Of a stretch of 30,587 bases of DNA, positions 5,658-14,492 are shown in pieces. The position numbers and the translations under genes were made by a program. Origin of the DNA: a virus; the IMG/VR virus record IMGVR_UViG_3300026457_000119, positions 1 through 30,587 of that record, one strand, 5' to 3'. The number at the start of each line of letters is the position of its first letter. Position 1 is the first letter of the stretch. A model generated the notes under the pieces. That model saw nothing but the letters and a program-made list of their open reading frames with translations, made no database searches and had not been told where the DNA came from.

Positions 5658-7987
5658 AATTTACATGCCTCGCAATCTTCTTCTATACTTGTTTCAATTT
5701 CTCTCTCATGGAATCCGTTGTAATGAACTTCGGGGGTAGCTTCTTCGTGTTTGGCTCCTGCTTTATTAATCAAGCTGTAATAGAAAGTTTTGATACCCCA
5801 CATCTGAGCCTGCATCAAATTCTTAGCGATCAATGTAGTTGGAACTTTCCTTGAAGGGAAATGTGCAGGATTGTAAAAAGTATTTGTAGAAATACTTTGA
5901 TCAACATATGCCGCTAATACTGCTGCGGTTTTTAAGTAACCCTGACAATCTCTTTGATCCCACATTAATTGATATTTGTTTTTTAATCTATTGTATTCTG
6001 GAACTACCTGCGTGAATGATCCTGCTTTTGATTCTTTTGTAGAAATCAAACTCATAGGCATTTCAATACCGTTGGTCGAATTGATCACAACACTAGAACT
6101 TTCTACTGGAGCGATTGCCATTAAGGTGGCATTTCGAACTCCATGTTCTTTCATTTCTTTCCTAAGAGATTCCCAATCAAGTTCAGGAGTGAAGTCTGTA
6201 AGGTCGTTAACTCCGTTGGCTCTGAGCTCCCAGGGGAAGATTCCTTGACCGTATCTGGTTTTGTCTGAGTCTTTACACTTGCCTCTCTCCTTGGCAAGTT
6301 CAACTGTGGCTTCGGTAAGATAGTAGGCCTGATGTTCCATCCAACTTTTAACTTCCGATAGTGCATCTTTGTCGCCATATTTTATTCCTCTCTTAGCATG
6401 CCAGTAGGCTAGGTTAGTAACACCGATACCTAACGGCTGAATCTCATCGTTACTGAGTTTACTCTGTATCGACAAGAAGTCTTGGTAGTCAAGGATGTTA
6501 CACAGGCTACGCTGTAGAATCCTACAGGCTCTACGCATATCCTCTGGGTTCCGGAACGCACCCCAGTTGATAGATCCCAGTGTGCATAACGCTATGCGAC
6601 CAGCATCGTCATCAAGTCGTTTAAACGGACGTGTGGGCAATAGAATCTCACAGCACAGGTTACTCTGATATATCGTATGATATTCAGGATCAAATGGTCC
6701 TTGATTCATTACATTATCAATAAAGACCAAATAGATACGACCCGTATCTGTGCGTTCTTTCAGTATACCACCCTTGAAAACTTCTTCTGCGCTCATAACC
6801 TTTTTGCGTAGGTCTTTGCGCTTTTCATATTTTACATATAGATCTTCGAATAAGTCTGTGTCTTTATAGAAGGCTTCGTAAAGATCAGGAACTTCGTTAG
6901 GATCAAAGAACGTAATATGTTCCTTATTTTTAAACCTACGCCAAAAGAACGCTGATAAGACAACTCCGTAGTCCATGTGTCTAACGCGAGTTTCTTCAGT
7001 TCCCTGATTGTTTTTAAGAACAATGAGGTCGTCAAACTGATGATGCCAAATAGGATAAAAGACTGTAGCACTAGCGTTTCTAATGCCACCTTGTGAGCAA
7101 GAACGTAAATCACCGAACCACTTCTTTAAAAAAGGAATCATGCCAGTATGCATGATTTCGCCGCCACGTATAGGACTGCCTAATGATCGTAGACGACCAA
7201 TTTCTAAACCAATGCCTGCACGTTTGCTGGCATACTTGGCCATCATCTCTCCAGAAGCAAATATGCTATCCAGATCGTCGTCACTGCGGATAAGAACACA
7301 ACTAGAAAACTGTTTAGTAGGAGTGCCGAGCCCAGCCAAGACAGGTGTAGCAAGAGTAAACAAGCCATCGGATGCCGCTGTATAATATTCTTTAATGTAA
7401 CGCATTCTTGCACTATTCGGCTCTTCTTTATGGAAGACAGTCGCGGCAGCAACCATGTAACGAATTTGTGGTGTTTCATAGATCTCCTTAGTAGCTCGGT
7501 TACGCACGAGATACTTTTCAATCAATTGTTCGATAGCTGCGTAACTGTATTCCTCGTCTTTGGAATGATCTAACATGTCATTCATTTTATTCCAGTCATC
7601 TTCCGAATACCATTCAAGCAACTCTGGTGTATACAATCCGACCTCAACATTTTTCTTTACTATTTCATAAAGGTGGGGAGGCTCGTATTGACCATATACA
7701 TCCTTACGTAGCATAGACAAACGTTGCTTGCCTGCTACATATTGATAGTTCGTATGACCTACATCTGGATTTGATTCAATATCGATAAGATCAACAATCG
7801 CTCTTAAAGTAATTCCGTCAATCTCATCTGTTGTGATGCCATCGTAAAAGTGTAACTGTGCTTTAATCTCTATCATCGACTGGCTGACATCTGCTATTCC
7901 CTTACAAACTTTCGCTACCTGTGCCTGCCATTTCTCAATCATTAACGGCTCTTTCTGTCCGCTTCTTTTAATTACTGTAATTGTCAT
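5654..7987 (-). CDS. nrdA: Class Ia ribonucleotide reductase, large (alpha) subunit
   Basis: 777 residues, full length for the family. An ATP-cone allosteric domain occupies about residues 1-95 (starting ITVIKRSGQKEPLMIEKW). The substrate-site cysteine is in FSSCVLI. The catalytic core has YQSNLCCEILLPTRPF, and the radical-transfer tyrosine pair is KTFYYS. The mobile C-terminal redox pair is CEAC followed by KL. It converts NDPs to dNDPs with NrdB for phage DNA synthesis. The start at 7987 lies 30 bases after an exact TATAAATA box; the ribosome site is weak (GAGACGCACA). Confidence 0.96.
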   Translation of the reverse strand: MTITVIKRSGQKEPLMIEKWQAQVAKVCKGIADVSQSMIEIKAQLHFYDGITTDEIDGITLRAIVDLIDIESNPDVGHTNYQYVAGKQRLSMLRKDVYGQYEPPHLYEIVKKNVEVGLYTPELLEWYSEDDWNKMNDMLDHSKDEEYSYAAIEQLIEKYLVRNRATKEIYETPQIRYMVAAATVFHKEEPNSARMRYIKEYYTAASDGLFTLATPVLAGLGTPTKQFSSCVLIRSDDDLDSIFASGEMMAKYASKRAGIGLEIGRLRSLGSPIRGGEIMHTGMIPFLKKWFGDLRSCSQGGIRNASATVFYPIWHHQFDDLIVLKNNQGTEETRVRHMDYGVVLSAFFWRRFKNKEHITFFDPNEVPDLYEAFYKDTDLFEDLYVKYEKRKDLRKKVMSAEEVFKGGILKERTDTGRIYLVFIDNVMNQGPFDPEYHTIYQSNLCCEILLPTRPFKRLDDDAGRIALCTLGSINWGAFRNPEDMRRACRILQRSLCNILDYQDFLSIQSKLSNDEIQPLGIGVTNLAYWHAKRGIKYGDKDALSEVKSWMEHQAYYLTEATVELAKERGKCKDSDKTRYGQGIFPWELRANGVNDLTDFTPELDWESLRKEMKEHGVRNATLMAIAPVESSSVVINSTNGIEMPMSLISTKESKAGSFTQVVPEYNRLKNKYQLMWDQRDCQGYLKTAAVLAAYVDQSISTNTFYNPAHFPSRKVPTTLIAKNLMQAQMWGIKTFYYSLINKAGAKHEEATPEVHYNGFHEREIETSIEEDCEACKL

Positions 7988-8016
7988 TGTGCGTCTCTAT
8001 TTTAAACTTGGTCTGG

Positions 8017-8024
8017 TATTTATA
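8017..8024 (-). promoter_or_regulatory. T4-type late promoter box before nrdA
   Basis: Exact TATAAATA on the minus strand, overlapping the stop of the 141-residue gene and 30 bases from the nrdA start. A late box before a nucleotide-metabolism gene is slightly unexpected, so use of this site is uncertain. Confidence 0.5.
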
Positions 8025-8445
8025 AGCTATCGGATTTTGCCCACAACAGCTTGGTTTCGATGTCTGAAATCGCTTGATAGTCAACAACCTGTCGATACTC
8101 AAAGTTAAGAACATGCTGATGATCAATAACTAGAAAGTAACGAGGGTCTTTTTCTTTCGGAAGCATAGACATATGTATCTCGCAATTGGTATCAATAAAC
8201 CGACGTGTTAATTTAATAGTATACAGCATACCGAGGCTGATTGCAAGATCATCAAGGCGGGAATCTAACACCAAATGCCAAGGATCGGGCCATTCGGAGG
8301 GATTGTTTGGATCTAGGAATGGACTAACAAACGGTGCTGAACTCCAAAACTCTGCCACTTCAGTGTAAGGATTTTGGCTGCTTTCTAAACTTTCTCTAAA
8401 TTCTTTCCAGTATGCTAGTCGTTCAGTGCCGTGCTTATCAAACAC
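8020..8445 (-). CDS. Conserved T4-like phage protein, 141 residues
   Basis: Starts at a GTG (8445) that overlaps the tail-fibre stop by 8 bases: MFDKHGTERLAYWKEFRESL. It is rich in Trp and Pro (SEWPDPWHLVLD) and contains LDDLAISLGMLYTIKLTRRF. I recall close relatives in T4-like cyanophages, but with no assigned function. It has no signal peptide or membrane helix. Its position between the tail fibre and nrdA and its coupling to the fibre gene do not settle a role. Confidence 0.75.
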   Translation of the reverse strand: MFDKHGTERLAYWKEFRESLESSQNPYTEVAEFWSSAPFVSPFLDPNNPSEWPDPWHLVLDSRLDDLAISLGMLYTIKLTRRFIDTNCEIHMSMLPKEKDPRYFLVIDHQHVLNFEYRQVVDYQAISDIETKLLWAKSDSL

Positions 8446-10003
8446 CGTAGGTCACATCGAATGAGATGTTACCTGTGGCTCCATTACCAACCGGATTCTT
8501 ATAACTTAGCACCACAGTGTCGACTCCAGAGTCTACATCGTTGTCTCTGATCTCTGCTGAGAATTCAAATTGTGTCATAATCATTCCTCCGATTGATGTT
8601 GATGATGTTGAACTATATGAATAATTATCAACAAGATTCACCGCAGTAAAATCTTCGTCGATAGTCATTGTAAGTTGTCCTATGCGTGTGTGACTTGAAA
8701 GTGTTAACACATAATTGATGACTGCATATCTGTTCAGTGCAGAAAATACTGCAACAGGTCTAAAGCTGTCTGACAGATAAATTTGAGAATAGTTTCTATC
8801 TACAAATTCAGCCTTGTCAACATTATATGCTTCGCTGACAGCATTGACAGTATTAACAGAAACTATGCCTGCTGCCTGTTGTCTATCACTAGAGCAGTCA
8901 ATTAATAGGTTTCCAGTCTTTTCTCCAAAGTAAACTATTGGATGTGTTGGATCAGCTGCTGTGGCTGTATCGTTGCCGCAATTCTTAAATCTGCAACGAT
9001 GTAGGATTGTTCTTCTACCTGCAATAGATCGCAGTGCTTGTCTTGCGATTTCTTCAAATTCGCAATCGTTGATATACCATTTGTTGTCTTGACCAGTGAT
9101 TCCGTCTATGTATATAGAAGTATGGTTTACTAAAAACTTACAATTGATAAATCCAACTACTGTTTCAAATGCTACAGTCTGTGAACATTTAATACTCAGT
9201 GGATTAGAATCAAATATACATGACTTAAACTCAACGCCATTTACTTTTGTTCCTGCTAGGTTGTTCAACCAAACTACAGCGGCCGCGGCAGTTGAAAGGG
9301 TTACTGCGTCACCTAAACGATACTCGCCTTTGAATCGAACTCCTTCGAGTTTACTGTTGGCCAACCCAGAAAGAATTAGAGATCCGGACGATCTTAAAAT
9401 TGTAAAGTTAGATAACTCAACATTCTGAGGACGATTAGAACTGTCAAACCCTGCTAGTTCTGTTCCATCGCTGGTAATAAATCGAATGTTGTTGGCTCCG
9501 ATGTTGATAACGGCACCAAGTTGTGTTTCGCCGCGAATGATAGCGTTACTTGGAATCGCCAAGCTACCGGAGATAAGATATTCTCCGTTTGGTATCATTA
9601 AAACTTTTTTGTAGTTTGAATTTGCATTTCTGAACAGCTGAGTAAAAGCTGTTTGGAATATTTCAGTGCAGTCTGTAGAACCGTCGCCGATAGCGCCGAA
9701 GTCTGTTATGCTTACATATTCGTCTAACTTTGATTGTAAACTTCTCGGAATCGAAAGAGTTACGGCTGTGTCATCTGAAGCAAACTGATAGCTAGATGCA
9801 AGGTCTAGTATGTTATCGTGTTCTGTAATGATCTTAGTGTTTCCTACATAAGGAGCACCTTCTGCTACAGAACCATTACCGATGTAAAGTTCTTGTGTGT
9901 CAATAGCCCACGCAAACTCTGCAGAGCTGAGCTGTGGAATACCGCTATTTGAGTTTTTTTGTCCTCTGCGGACTTGTATTTTAGATATCTGAACGACAGC
10001 CAT
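8438..10003 (-). CDS. Tail fibre or spike with pectate-lyase-like beta-helix
   Basis: 521 residues. The N-terminal 60 residues (AVVQISKIQVRRG, FAWAIDTQELYIGNG) are the attachment motif seen at the start of many phage receptor-binding proteins. Residues 95-400 form a right-handed beta-helix of the Pectate_lyase_3 type, opened by SITDFGAIGDGSTDCTEIFQ. The C-terminal 100 residues are a separate beta domain that could bind the receptor or drive trimerisation. Enzymatic activity against surface polysaccharide is possible but no catalytic residues can be named. A GATAAATA late-type box lies upstream at 10027-10034. Confidence 0.85.
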   Translation of the reverse strand: MAVVQISKIQVRRGQKNSNSGIPQLSSAEFAWAIDTQELYIGNGSVAEGAPYVGNTKIITEHDNILDLASSYQFASDDTAVTLSIPRSLQSKLDEYVSITDFGAIGDGSTDCTEIFQTAFTQLFRNANSNYKKVLMIPNGEYLISGSLAIPSNAIIRGETQLGAVINIGANNIRFITSDGTELAGFDSSNRPQNVELSNFTILRSSGSLILSGLANSKLEGVRFKGEYRLGDAVTLSTAAAAVVWLNNLAGTKVNGVEFKSCIFDSNPLSIKCSQTVAFETVVGFINCKFLVNHTSIYIDGITGQDNKWYINDCEFEEIARQALRSIAGRRTILHRCRFKNCGNDTATAADPTHPIVYFGEKTGNLLIDCSSDRQQAAGIVSVNTVNAVSEAYNVDKAEFVDRNYSQIYLSDSFRPVAVFSALNRYAVINYVLTLSSHTRIGQLTMTIDEDFTAVNLVDNYSYSSTSSTSIGGMIMTQFEFSAEIRDNDVDSGVDTVVLSYKNPVGNGATGNISFDVTYGV

Positions 10004-10026
10004 ATAGATAAATTCCCGTTATAGGG

Positions 10027-10034
10027 TATTTATC
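10027..10034 (-). promoter_or_regulatory. Late-type box GATAAATA before the tail fibre
   Basis: One-base variant of TATAAATA on the minus strand, about 24 bases before the tail-fibre start and overlapping the end of the nuclease gene. The same GATAAATA variant occurs before two other minus-strand genes. Confidence 0.55.
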
Positions 10035-10731
10035 TTAATGAGTTGTAGTATTCCTCTACCTTCTCAAGCCACAGATCTTGATATTTGTTGAAATCGCTAG
10101 GCCATAAATCGAACTGCTGATATTCGCAGTTGCGACTACACATAAACACATGCCCTTCTCGGATGTCTGTGCCGTAGACTTCATTATGTGCTAGTATATA
10201 GGCTACCAACTGCATTTTGTAATCGTCAACCCATTCTTCTTTTTTAGGTTTATTTGTTTGCTTATAATCGCATACGCTCGGATTATCTTTGTAGACAGCT
10301 ACAAGATCTGTAGTTCCGGAATACAAGCCCGGAAAGTATAAACTCTGTTCCATTGCCCATACTTCGTTTACATAAGCAAGCCCGTTTATAATAATCTGGT
10401 CTGCCATTTTATTAGCTTGGACATGCACAGGATTATTACCTGGTTGCCTTTGTATGCCTGCAATAAATCTTTCTAAATTGCTGTGCATGGCAGTTCCAAC
10501 ACCAGCAGCTTCTGTAGTAATCTGTTTGGCTTTTTCTTCGCCTATTCTCTTTTTCCATTCGTTCAAATGAGTCATATCCTTAGTAGCACTAAGAATAGTA
10601 GTAACAGAAGGAAGGCTTTCTCCGTCTGGAGTTAGATAAACTCGTTTACGGGTAACAGGGTCATTGACCTGTTGACAGTTCTTATATTGGAACTTTTCAA
10701 CAAAGGGGGGTGGATTTAATTGTATAGTCAT
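10030..10731 (-). CDS. PD-(D/E)XK (RecB/Cas4-like) nuclease
   Basis: A 233-residue nuclease of the PD-(D/E)XK superfamily found in many T4-like marine phages. The motifs in order are the helix GVGTAMHSNLERF (His), SLYFPGLYSGTTDLVAVY with the metal-binding Asp, then VCDYKQTNKP giving the D-x-K core (DYK), and a late tyrosine-rich segment (YKMQLVAYILAHNEVYG). No four-Cys iron-sulphur cluster of Cas4 is visible. The likely job is processing of DNA ends in replication or recombination. It starts at ATG 10731, nine bases after a sigma70-like -10 and without a ribosome site, so the mRNA may be almost leaderless. Confidence 0.85.
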   Translation of the reverse strand: MTIQLNPPPFVEKFQYKNCQQVNDPVTRKRVYLTPDGESLPSVTTILSATKDMTHLNEWKKRIGEEKAKQITTEAAGVGTAMHSNLERFIAGIQRQPGNNPVHVQANKMADQIIINGLAYVNEVWAMEQSLYFPGLYSGTTDLVAVYKDNPSVCDYKQTNKPKKEEWVDDYKMQLVAYILAHNEVYGTDIREGHVFMCSRNCEYQQFDLWPSDFNKYQDLWLEKVEEYYNSLR

Positions 10732-10740
10732 ATTCTGTAT

Positions 10741-10769
10741 ATATTAACAGAATAATTAACGATTGTCAA
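10741..10769 (-). promoter_or_regulatory. Sigma70-type promoter for the nuclease gene
   Basis: On the minus strand a perfect TTGACA (10769-10764), 17 bases, then TAATAT (10746-10741). The start codon is only nine bases further on, implying little or no leader. Confidence 0.55.
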
Positions 10770-11158
10770 ACCTGGGGAGTCGCTTGTGCTTGAGCTAGTT
10801 GTCCGGCTGCTGCCGAAGATGCTATCTTATCTACAGTTTGGGCACTGTCCTTGCCGCCATTCGGTAATGGTTCTGTAGCATCACCTGGTTCTTCTGCTCC
10901 TGGAACATTTAATTCGATACCATTCTTATCAAAGTTTTTAACTAGACTTTGGATAGTAGGATTTGAATCATACATGGCTTTGAATGTTTCGTAGTCGGCA
11001 GCAAATTCAAATCCTGCATTATTGGTAATGTTATGCAAGGCATTCCAGTTGAGAGAACTAGGAACTTTTTTAGATGCAGCACGACCAATATGATTTTTTA
11101 GTATCATAATAAACTTGTCTACGGCTACATCATCGCCTGCGAATTCAAAAAATCTCAT
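10766..11158 (-). CDS. Phage protein of unknown function, 130 residues
   Basis: Starts MRFFEFAGDDVAVDKF at an ATG overlapping the previous stop (ATGA). The first 85 residues look globular (HIGRAASKKVPSSLNWNALH). The last 45 are disordered and rich in Ala, Gln, Pro and Asp. The MRxFEF start also occurs in the ligase-fold protein at 14942-16144. No known family. Position in a run of virion-type genes suggests a packaged or head-associated protein, as inference only. Confidence 0.7.
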   Translation of the reverse strand: MRFFEFAGDDVAVDKFIMILKNHIGRAASKKVPSSLNWNALHNITNNAGFEFAADYETFKAMYDSNPTIQSLVKNFDKNGIELNVPGAEEPGDATEPLPNGGKDSAQTVDKIASSAAAGQLAQAQATPQV

Positions 11159-11511
11159 CCTAGTTCTGCCAATTGTTTTTGTAGATCAGTTAATTCTTGT
11201 TGCTTTTGTTTAATAGCATCTTGAATTTGTTTTTTCTGCTCTTGCTGATCTTTTGCAGCCTGAGCTGCTTGTGCTGGATCCATGCCACTGCCTGCCAACC
11301 CAGCGGCTTGACCGGCTTGACCAAGTGCCTGAGCACCTTGTGCTATTTTTCCGCCTAGGGCTTTTGCTCCTTGGGCCACAGCACCGCCTACTGCCCTTGC
11401 TCCTTGCATGGCAGCACCTGCGGCTTTTCCTACCCCGCCAGCGACTGCGCCAAGAGCAGGCAATAATTCATCAAGCTGAGAGTCACGCTCTCTTAGATCT
11501 TTGAGTTTCAT
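11155..11511 (-). CDS. Gly/Ala-rich protein with C-terminal coiled coil
   Basis: 118 residues in three parts. There is a charged N terminus (MKLKDLRERDSQLDELLP), then about 60 residues made almost only of Gly, Ala and Gln with GAxAxGAxAxG periodicity, and last a coiled coil (KKQIQDAIKQKQQELTDLQK). The low-complexity middle could span or associate with membrane, or simply be flexible. I cannot assign a function. It abuts the start of the acidic protein's stop and is coupled to the next gene by ATGA. Confidence 0.7.
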   Translation of the reverse strand: MKLKDLRERDSQLDELLPALGAVAGGVGKAAGAAMQGARAVGGAVAQGAKALGGKIAQGAQALGQAGQAAGLAGSGMDPAQAAQAAKDQQEQKKQIQDAIKQKQQELTDLQKQLAELG

Positions 11512-12830
11512 TAACCTGCTAATACTTTTAATAGACGATTGCTACGATCAATGCTTTCGCGTTGCTCTCTGCCTAATGTTTCGTCGCCACCTGCTGCTGC
11601 ATCTGCTGCGCCAAACTCATCGCCGCCTTCTTCTGGTGGACCCATTTCGTCACCCATGTTCATAGCGTCTGGTTCAGCTGCACCTAACTCGTCGCCACCT
11701 GCATCTGGCTCAGAACCTAGCATTTCAGCACCTTGTTCTTCACCTGTTAGTGTGCGAACACCTGTAGCTAAAGTTTCGCGTGTTTGCTTTAGATTTTCTA
11801 GAGCTTGTTGGATAGCTGGAGCACATGCAGAAATAAACTGCTTGGCTTGATCTTGTCCCATCTCGTCACGGATCTGATCACCTAACTGTAGAAGGGTATC
11901 GTTCTCCATGCCAGATAGTTCTTCAATCCAGCGACTAACTCTGTCGACCATTGTCTTTGCTGTGACGATTGCACTGGCCTGTTGCACTTCGCCTTCTCTT
12001 AGTGTAGTCATATCTTCTCCTGATTCAGTTGACTCGTTTTTCTCTTTGTTGTGTTGCTTCCATGCAGTAGCATAGGCAATACCTTTTTCTTTGTCTGTTA
12101 GTTTACCATCTTTAGCATATCCTTTTTTGATATGCTTAACCATTCTTTCTGCTTTGGCACCCGGCGGCGCTTTTTCTTCTATGCTCTCATCGTAGCCAAA
12201 ACTTCCATAATCTTCATCTGATCCGTGACCTGCTGATGCTAGAGCATAGGAGTCATCTGTATCACCGCCTTCGTCTTCATCTCCACCTTGTGCGAGATCT
12301 TCAAATTCTGCTTCTAGGTCTTCGATGTAGGGATCCATATTGCGGATTTCGCCGCCGTCCTGATCACTATAGGCATACCATACTTCTTCAACAGCACCTT
12401 CAACATCACCTTGCTGTAATAGTTTAACAATCTTGTCAGCATCCGGATCACCGTATCCGCCGATCTCATTCATATCTTCGTCAAATCGTTTTAGAATTTT
12501 TGCAACTTCGCTTTCCAAAGACCCAAATCCTTCTTCGGTGCTGACTTCCGCAACACCAGGATCAACAATAAATTCTTCTCTTTCTGCGATCTCTGCGTTT
12601 ATAGCATCTAGCATGAACTGTGCTTTAGTAAAGGCTTCGTTGTCTAGATTCTCGTTGAATCCGCTCTGTCCTCTAACTTGGCTGATCTGTGTTCGTAGTT
12701 TGTTACGAGCATCTTCTAATTTTGGAAGATCAAAGCTCTGCAAATCTAGCTTCTGCCCAAACATACGTTCCATGCTTTCGTTGATCTTTTTACTGGATCT
12801 ATTAGTTTTAAATAGGTCTGTGGTTTTCAT
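11511..12830 (-). CDS. Acidic virion-type protein, 439 residues
   Basis: The ATG at 12830 (MKTTDLFKTNRSSKKINES) is preferred; a TTG 15 bases earlier would add five residues and also lacks a ribosome site. The N-terminal 90 residues are helical and charged. The middle is very acidic, with repeats of DEDEGG type. A conserved module (MVKHIKKGYAKDG, LTDKEKGIAYATAWKQH) lies near residue 240, and the C terminus is again a Glu/Gly/Ala low-complexity run. Similar modules occur in structural or head-associated proteins of marine T4-like phages, to my recollection. Function is unknown. An AATAAATA late-type box precedes it. Confidence 0.72.
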   Translation of the reverse strand: MKTTDLFKTNRSSKKINESMERMFGQKLDLQSFDLPKLEDARNKLRTQISQVRGQSGFNENLDNEAFTKAQFMLDAINAEIAEREEFIVDPGVAEVSTEEGFGSLESEVAKILKRFDEDMNEIGGYGDPDADKIVKLLQQGDVEGAVEEVWYAYSDQDGGEIRNMDPYIEDLEAEFEDLAQGGDEDEGGDTDDSYALASAGHGSDEDYGSFGYDESIEEKAPPGAKAERMVKHIKKGYAKDGKLTDKEKGIAYATAWKQHNKEKNESTESGEDMTTLREGEVQQASAIVTAKTMVDRVSRWIEELSGMENDTLLQLGDQIRDEMGQDQAKQFISACAPAIQQALENLKQTRETLATGVRTLTGEEQGAEMLGSEPDAGGDELGAAEPDAMNMGDEMGPPEEGGDEFGAADAAAGGDETLGREQRESIDRSNRLLKVLAG

Positions 12831-12855
12831 ATTCAAAGGGTCCAAATTGATACTA

Positions 12856-12863
12856 TATTTATT
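12856..12863 (-). promoter_or_regulatory. Late-type box AATAAATA before the acidic protein
   Basis: Variant of TATAAATA on the minus strand, 26 bases ahead of ATG 12830, overlapping the stop of the 141-residue gene. Its flank GAATAAATATA is the same as at the tmRNA promoter. Confidence 0.45.
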
Positions 12864-13288
12864 CAGAATACAGCCAATCGCTCTACAGTTTTCTTGGCCT
12901 GAGCTGTGCGATTTCTACTTTCGCAATACCTAGCCCACAGCATATCTGCCCTGTCAAAGTCTTGTTGATTGTTGGCTTTTTCGTATTGGGATCGCAGCAT
13001 CTGGCTGTCAGCGAACCATTTACCATATTCTTGATCAGCTTTGTAAATGTTATCAATATTCATTTGAGATTTTTTTAATGCAAGTAAATTGGCTATAGCG
13101 ATAGCTGATTTGTTTAACGATATTTCTTTATATAACACATTTCCGTTTCTTACGATGTCTTTTAGGCTACCGTTATTTTTTATTAAAAAATCACCAACAA
13201 GAATTCCATCTTCTGTCTTAACAGGAATTATTAATTTGGATAGCTCTTTTTTAACGACTTGTTCTAGTCGTTGTGAAATATTAGTCAT
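12863..13288 (-). CDS. Helical phage protein of unknown function, 141 residues
   Basis: Starts MTNISQRLEQVVKKEL at an ATG that directly follows the T tract of a terminator. The product looks largely alpha-helical, with a likely coiled coil from about residue 80 on (MNIDNIYKADQEYGKWFADS). There is no signal or membrane segment. I do not recognise it. Because its start sits on the terminator's U tract, its translation may depend on read-through from upstream or on an unseen promoter. Confidence 0.65.
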   Translation of the reverse strand: MTNISQRLEQVVKKELSKLIIPVKTEDGILVGDFLIKNNGSLKDIVRNGNVLYKEISLNKSAIAIANLLALKKSQMNIDNIYKADQEYGKWFADSQMLRSQYEKANNQQDFDRADMLWARYCESRNRTAQAKKTVERLAVF

Positions 13289-13311
13289 GAAAAAAGGACC
13301 TATGGTCCTTT
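13289..13311 (-). terminator. Terminator after the small coiled-coil membrane protein
   Basis: On the minus strand AAAGGACC-ATA-GGTCCTTT followed by a T tract that ends at the next start codon. Confidence 0.8.
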
Positions 13312-13340
13312 ATTTAACTGCGTATATAATACGCTAAAAA

Positions 13341-13586
13341 TTATCCGCCTCTCATTAACATAGTAACAATAATGCTTAATACACCAGCTACTACTGTTCC
13401 TGCTGTGCCAATGATAACTTTGGTCATTGACTTCTGACCTTGAACGATGTCAGTATGAATGCTATCAACTTTATTTTCTAGGTTAGTCAGCCTCGTATCC
13501 AAGTTGAGGTAGCGCATGGCGCACAGGTCAACGTGAGCTTCAAGACTTTGTTTTTCTAAATTTGTGGTCTGTGATAAATCAGACAT
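13341..13586 (-). CDS. Coiled-coil protein with C-terminal membrane anchor (XhlA-like)
   Basis: 81 residues. A helical N-terminal part ends in a coiled coil (LNLDTRLTNLENKVDSIHTD). One transmembrane helix follows near the C terminus (VIIGTAGTVVAGVLSIIVTM), and the tail is short (LMRGG). This layout matches XhlA-type holin-associated proteins, so a role in lysis is plausible but not shown. It has a GATAAATA late-type box at 13656-13663, the leader contains GGAGAG before the ATG, and a terminator closes the unit, so it is a single-gene late transcript. Confidence 0.68.
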   Translation of the reverse strand: MSDLSQTTNLEKQSLEAHVDLCAMRYLNLDTRLTNLENKVDSIHTDIVQGQKSMTKVIIGTAGTVVAGVLSIIVTMLMRGG

Positions 13587-13654
13587 AATAAAATACTCTC
13601 CAAAATAAAAAATTGGATGCCTAAAATACTATGCCTGTTGTGAGCCTCTATGTT

Positions 13655-13966
13655 TTATTTATCTTTTGATAATATTTCTAAGACCGCAGATTTCATATCT
13701 TTAATATCAGTAGACACTTCTTGGACTTTTTCTTTAGTTTCATCCCACTGACGAACAAGATTTTTCATAGTATACATCGCCCACCACCACCAAGCTACCG
13801 CCACAGCAAACATAGCAGTTTCTCCGGTGATCATTGCCATACTAAAGACTGTGCCATCAAAAAATTTCCATACGAAAAAAATGCCTGCAAGAGCTGAAAT
13901 AGGCAGTATTACTGCTGCCCAAGCCCAGAGCCTGATTTGATTGATTGTTTTTATTTTAAAGTTCAT
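13655..13966 (-). CDS. Small two-helix membrane protein, possible holin
   Basis: 103 residues with two hydrophobic helices (about 13-35, LWAWAAVILPISALAGIFFV, and 47-66, AMFAVAVAWWWWAMYTM) and a charged coiled-coil C terminus (ETKEKVQEVSTDIKDMKSAV). Size, two helices and position next to the XhlA-like protein fit a holin or holin partner. The sequence alone does not prove it. It ends in TAA overlapped by the late-type box of the next gene. Confidence 0.65.
   Translation of the reverse strand: MNFKIKTINQIRLWAWAAVILPISALAGIFFVWKFFDGTVFSMAMITGETAMFAVAVAWWWWAMYTMKNLVRQWDETKEKVQEVSTDIKDMKSAVLEILSKDK
13656..13663 (-). promoter_or_regulatory. Late-type box GATAAATA before the XhlA-like gene
   Basis: Minus-strand GATAAATA, 70 bases ahead of the ATG at 13586, inside the last codons of the two-helix membrane protein. 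Confidence 0.5.
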
Positions 13967-14021
13967 TTTAATTTGCCTCTTTACACAAATATTTAATTTG
14001 TCTATTGAAGAAATTTAAATG

Positions 14022-14414
14022 CTAGATTATTTCAATCCAGGTATTTTGTCTATCGCCGGAGGTTTGAAATACAGGAGGTGTTAGATCTGCTGAATTTTCT
14101 AAAAGATCTACAATAGGAACACCGTGTAGATCTTTGAGTAGTAATAGAACTTTGTTGTCGCCTTCTTTGAAAACATCATCCCTTTCAGTGATAAATTCCC
14201 ATGTCCAGTGAACAGCCTTACCTTCATTGCCTACAGGTAATCGGCCGTTGTCTTTGACTGGATCTTTATTCCACTCGATATTACTTCTTATACCGATTGT
14301 TTGTATAAGACTATTGAAGTTGGCCTGTTGTCCAATTTTAATTTTATCTGTTTCGGATCTCGAAGCACCACTTCGGGTGATGTCAACTAGGGTGGTAAGT
14401 CTATAGCGTTCCAT
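14022..14414 (-). CDS. Phage protein of unknown function, 130 residues; only TAG stop in the window
   Basis: Starts MERYRLTTLVDITRSGASR and looks like a beta/alpha globular protein with no membrane segment. Similar proteins occur in marine T4-like phages, to my memory, without a function. It is the only gene here that ends in TAG (14024-14022). If the CUA tRNA reads that codon, translation would add 17 residues (HLNFFNRQIKYLCKEAN) and stop at a TAA just before the next gene. The start codon lies shortly after a terminator T tract and a weak AGTAAATA box. Confidence 0.7.
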   Translation of the reverse strand: MERYRLTTLVDITRSGASRSETDKIKIGQQANFNSLIQTIGIRSNIEWNKDPVKDNGRLPVGNEGKAVHWTWEFITERDDVFKEGDNKVLLLLKDLHGVPIVDLLENSADLTPPVFQTSGDRQNTWIEII

Positions 14415-14437
14415 AATGTGCTATTATTTACTCAGAC

Positions 14438-14464
14438 AAAAAAAGACCGGAATAAATCCGGTCT
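14438..14464 (-). terminator. Strong terminator after the small virion-type gene
   Basis: On the minus strand GACCGG-ATTTATT-CCGGTC followed by seven T. It closes the transcript of the 119-residue gene. Confidence 0.88.
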
Positions 14465-14492
14465 CTTCCTTCCCATCCCTAGGAATTAACTA

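Noticed and set aside
12831-12845. TTG start for the acidic virion-type protein
   Set aside because: It has no ribosome site and adds only five residues; the ATG at 12830 is simpler, though it also lacks a strong site.
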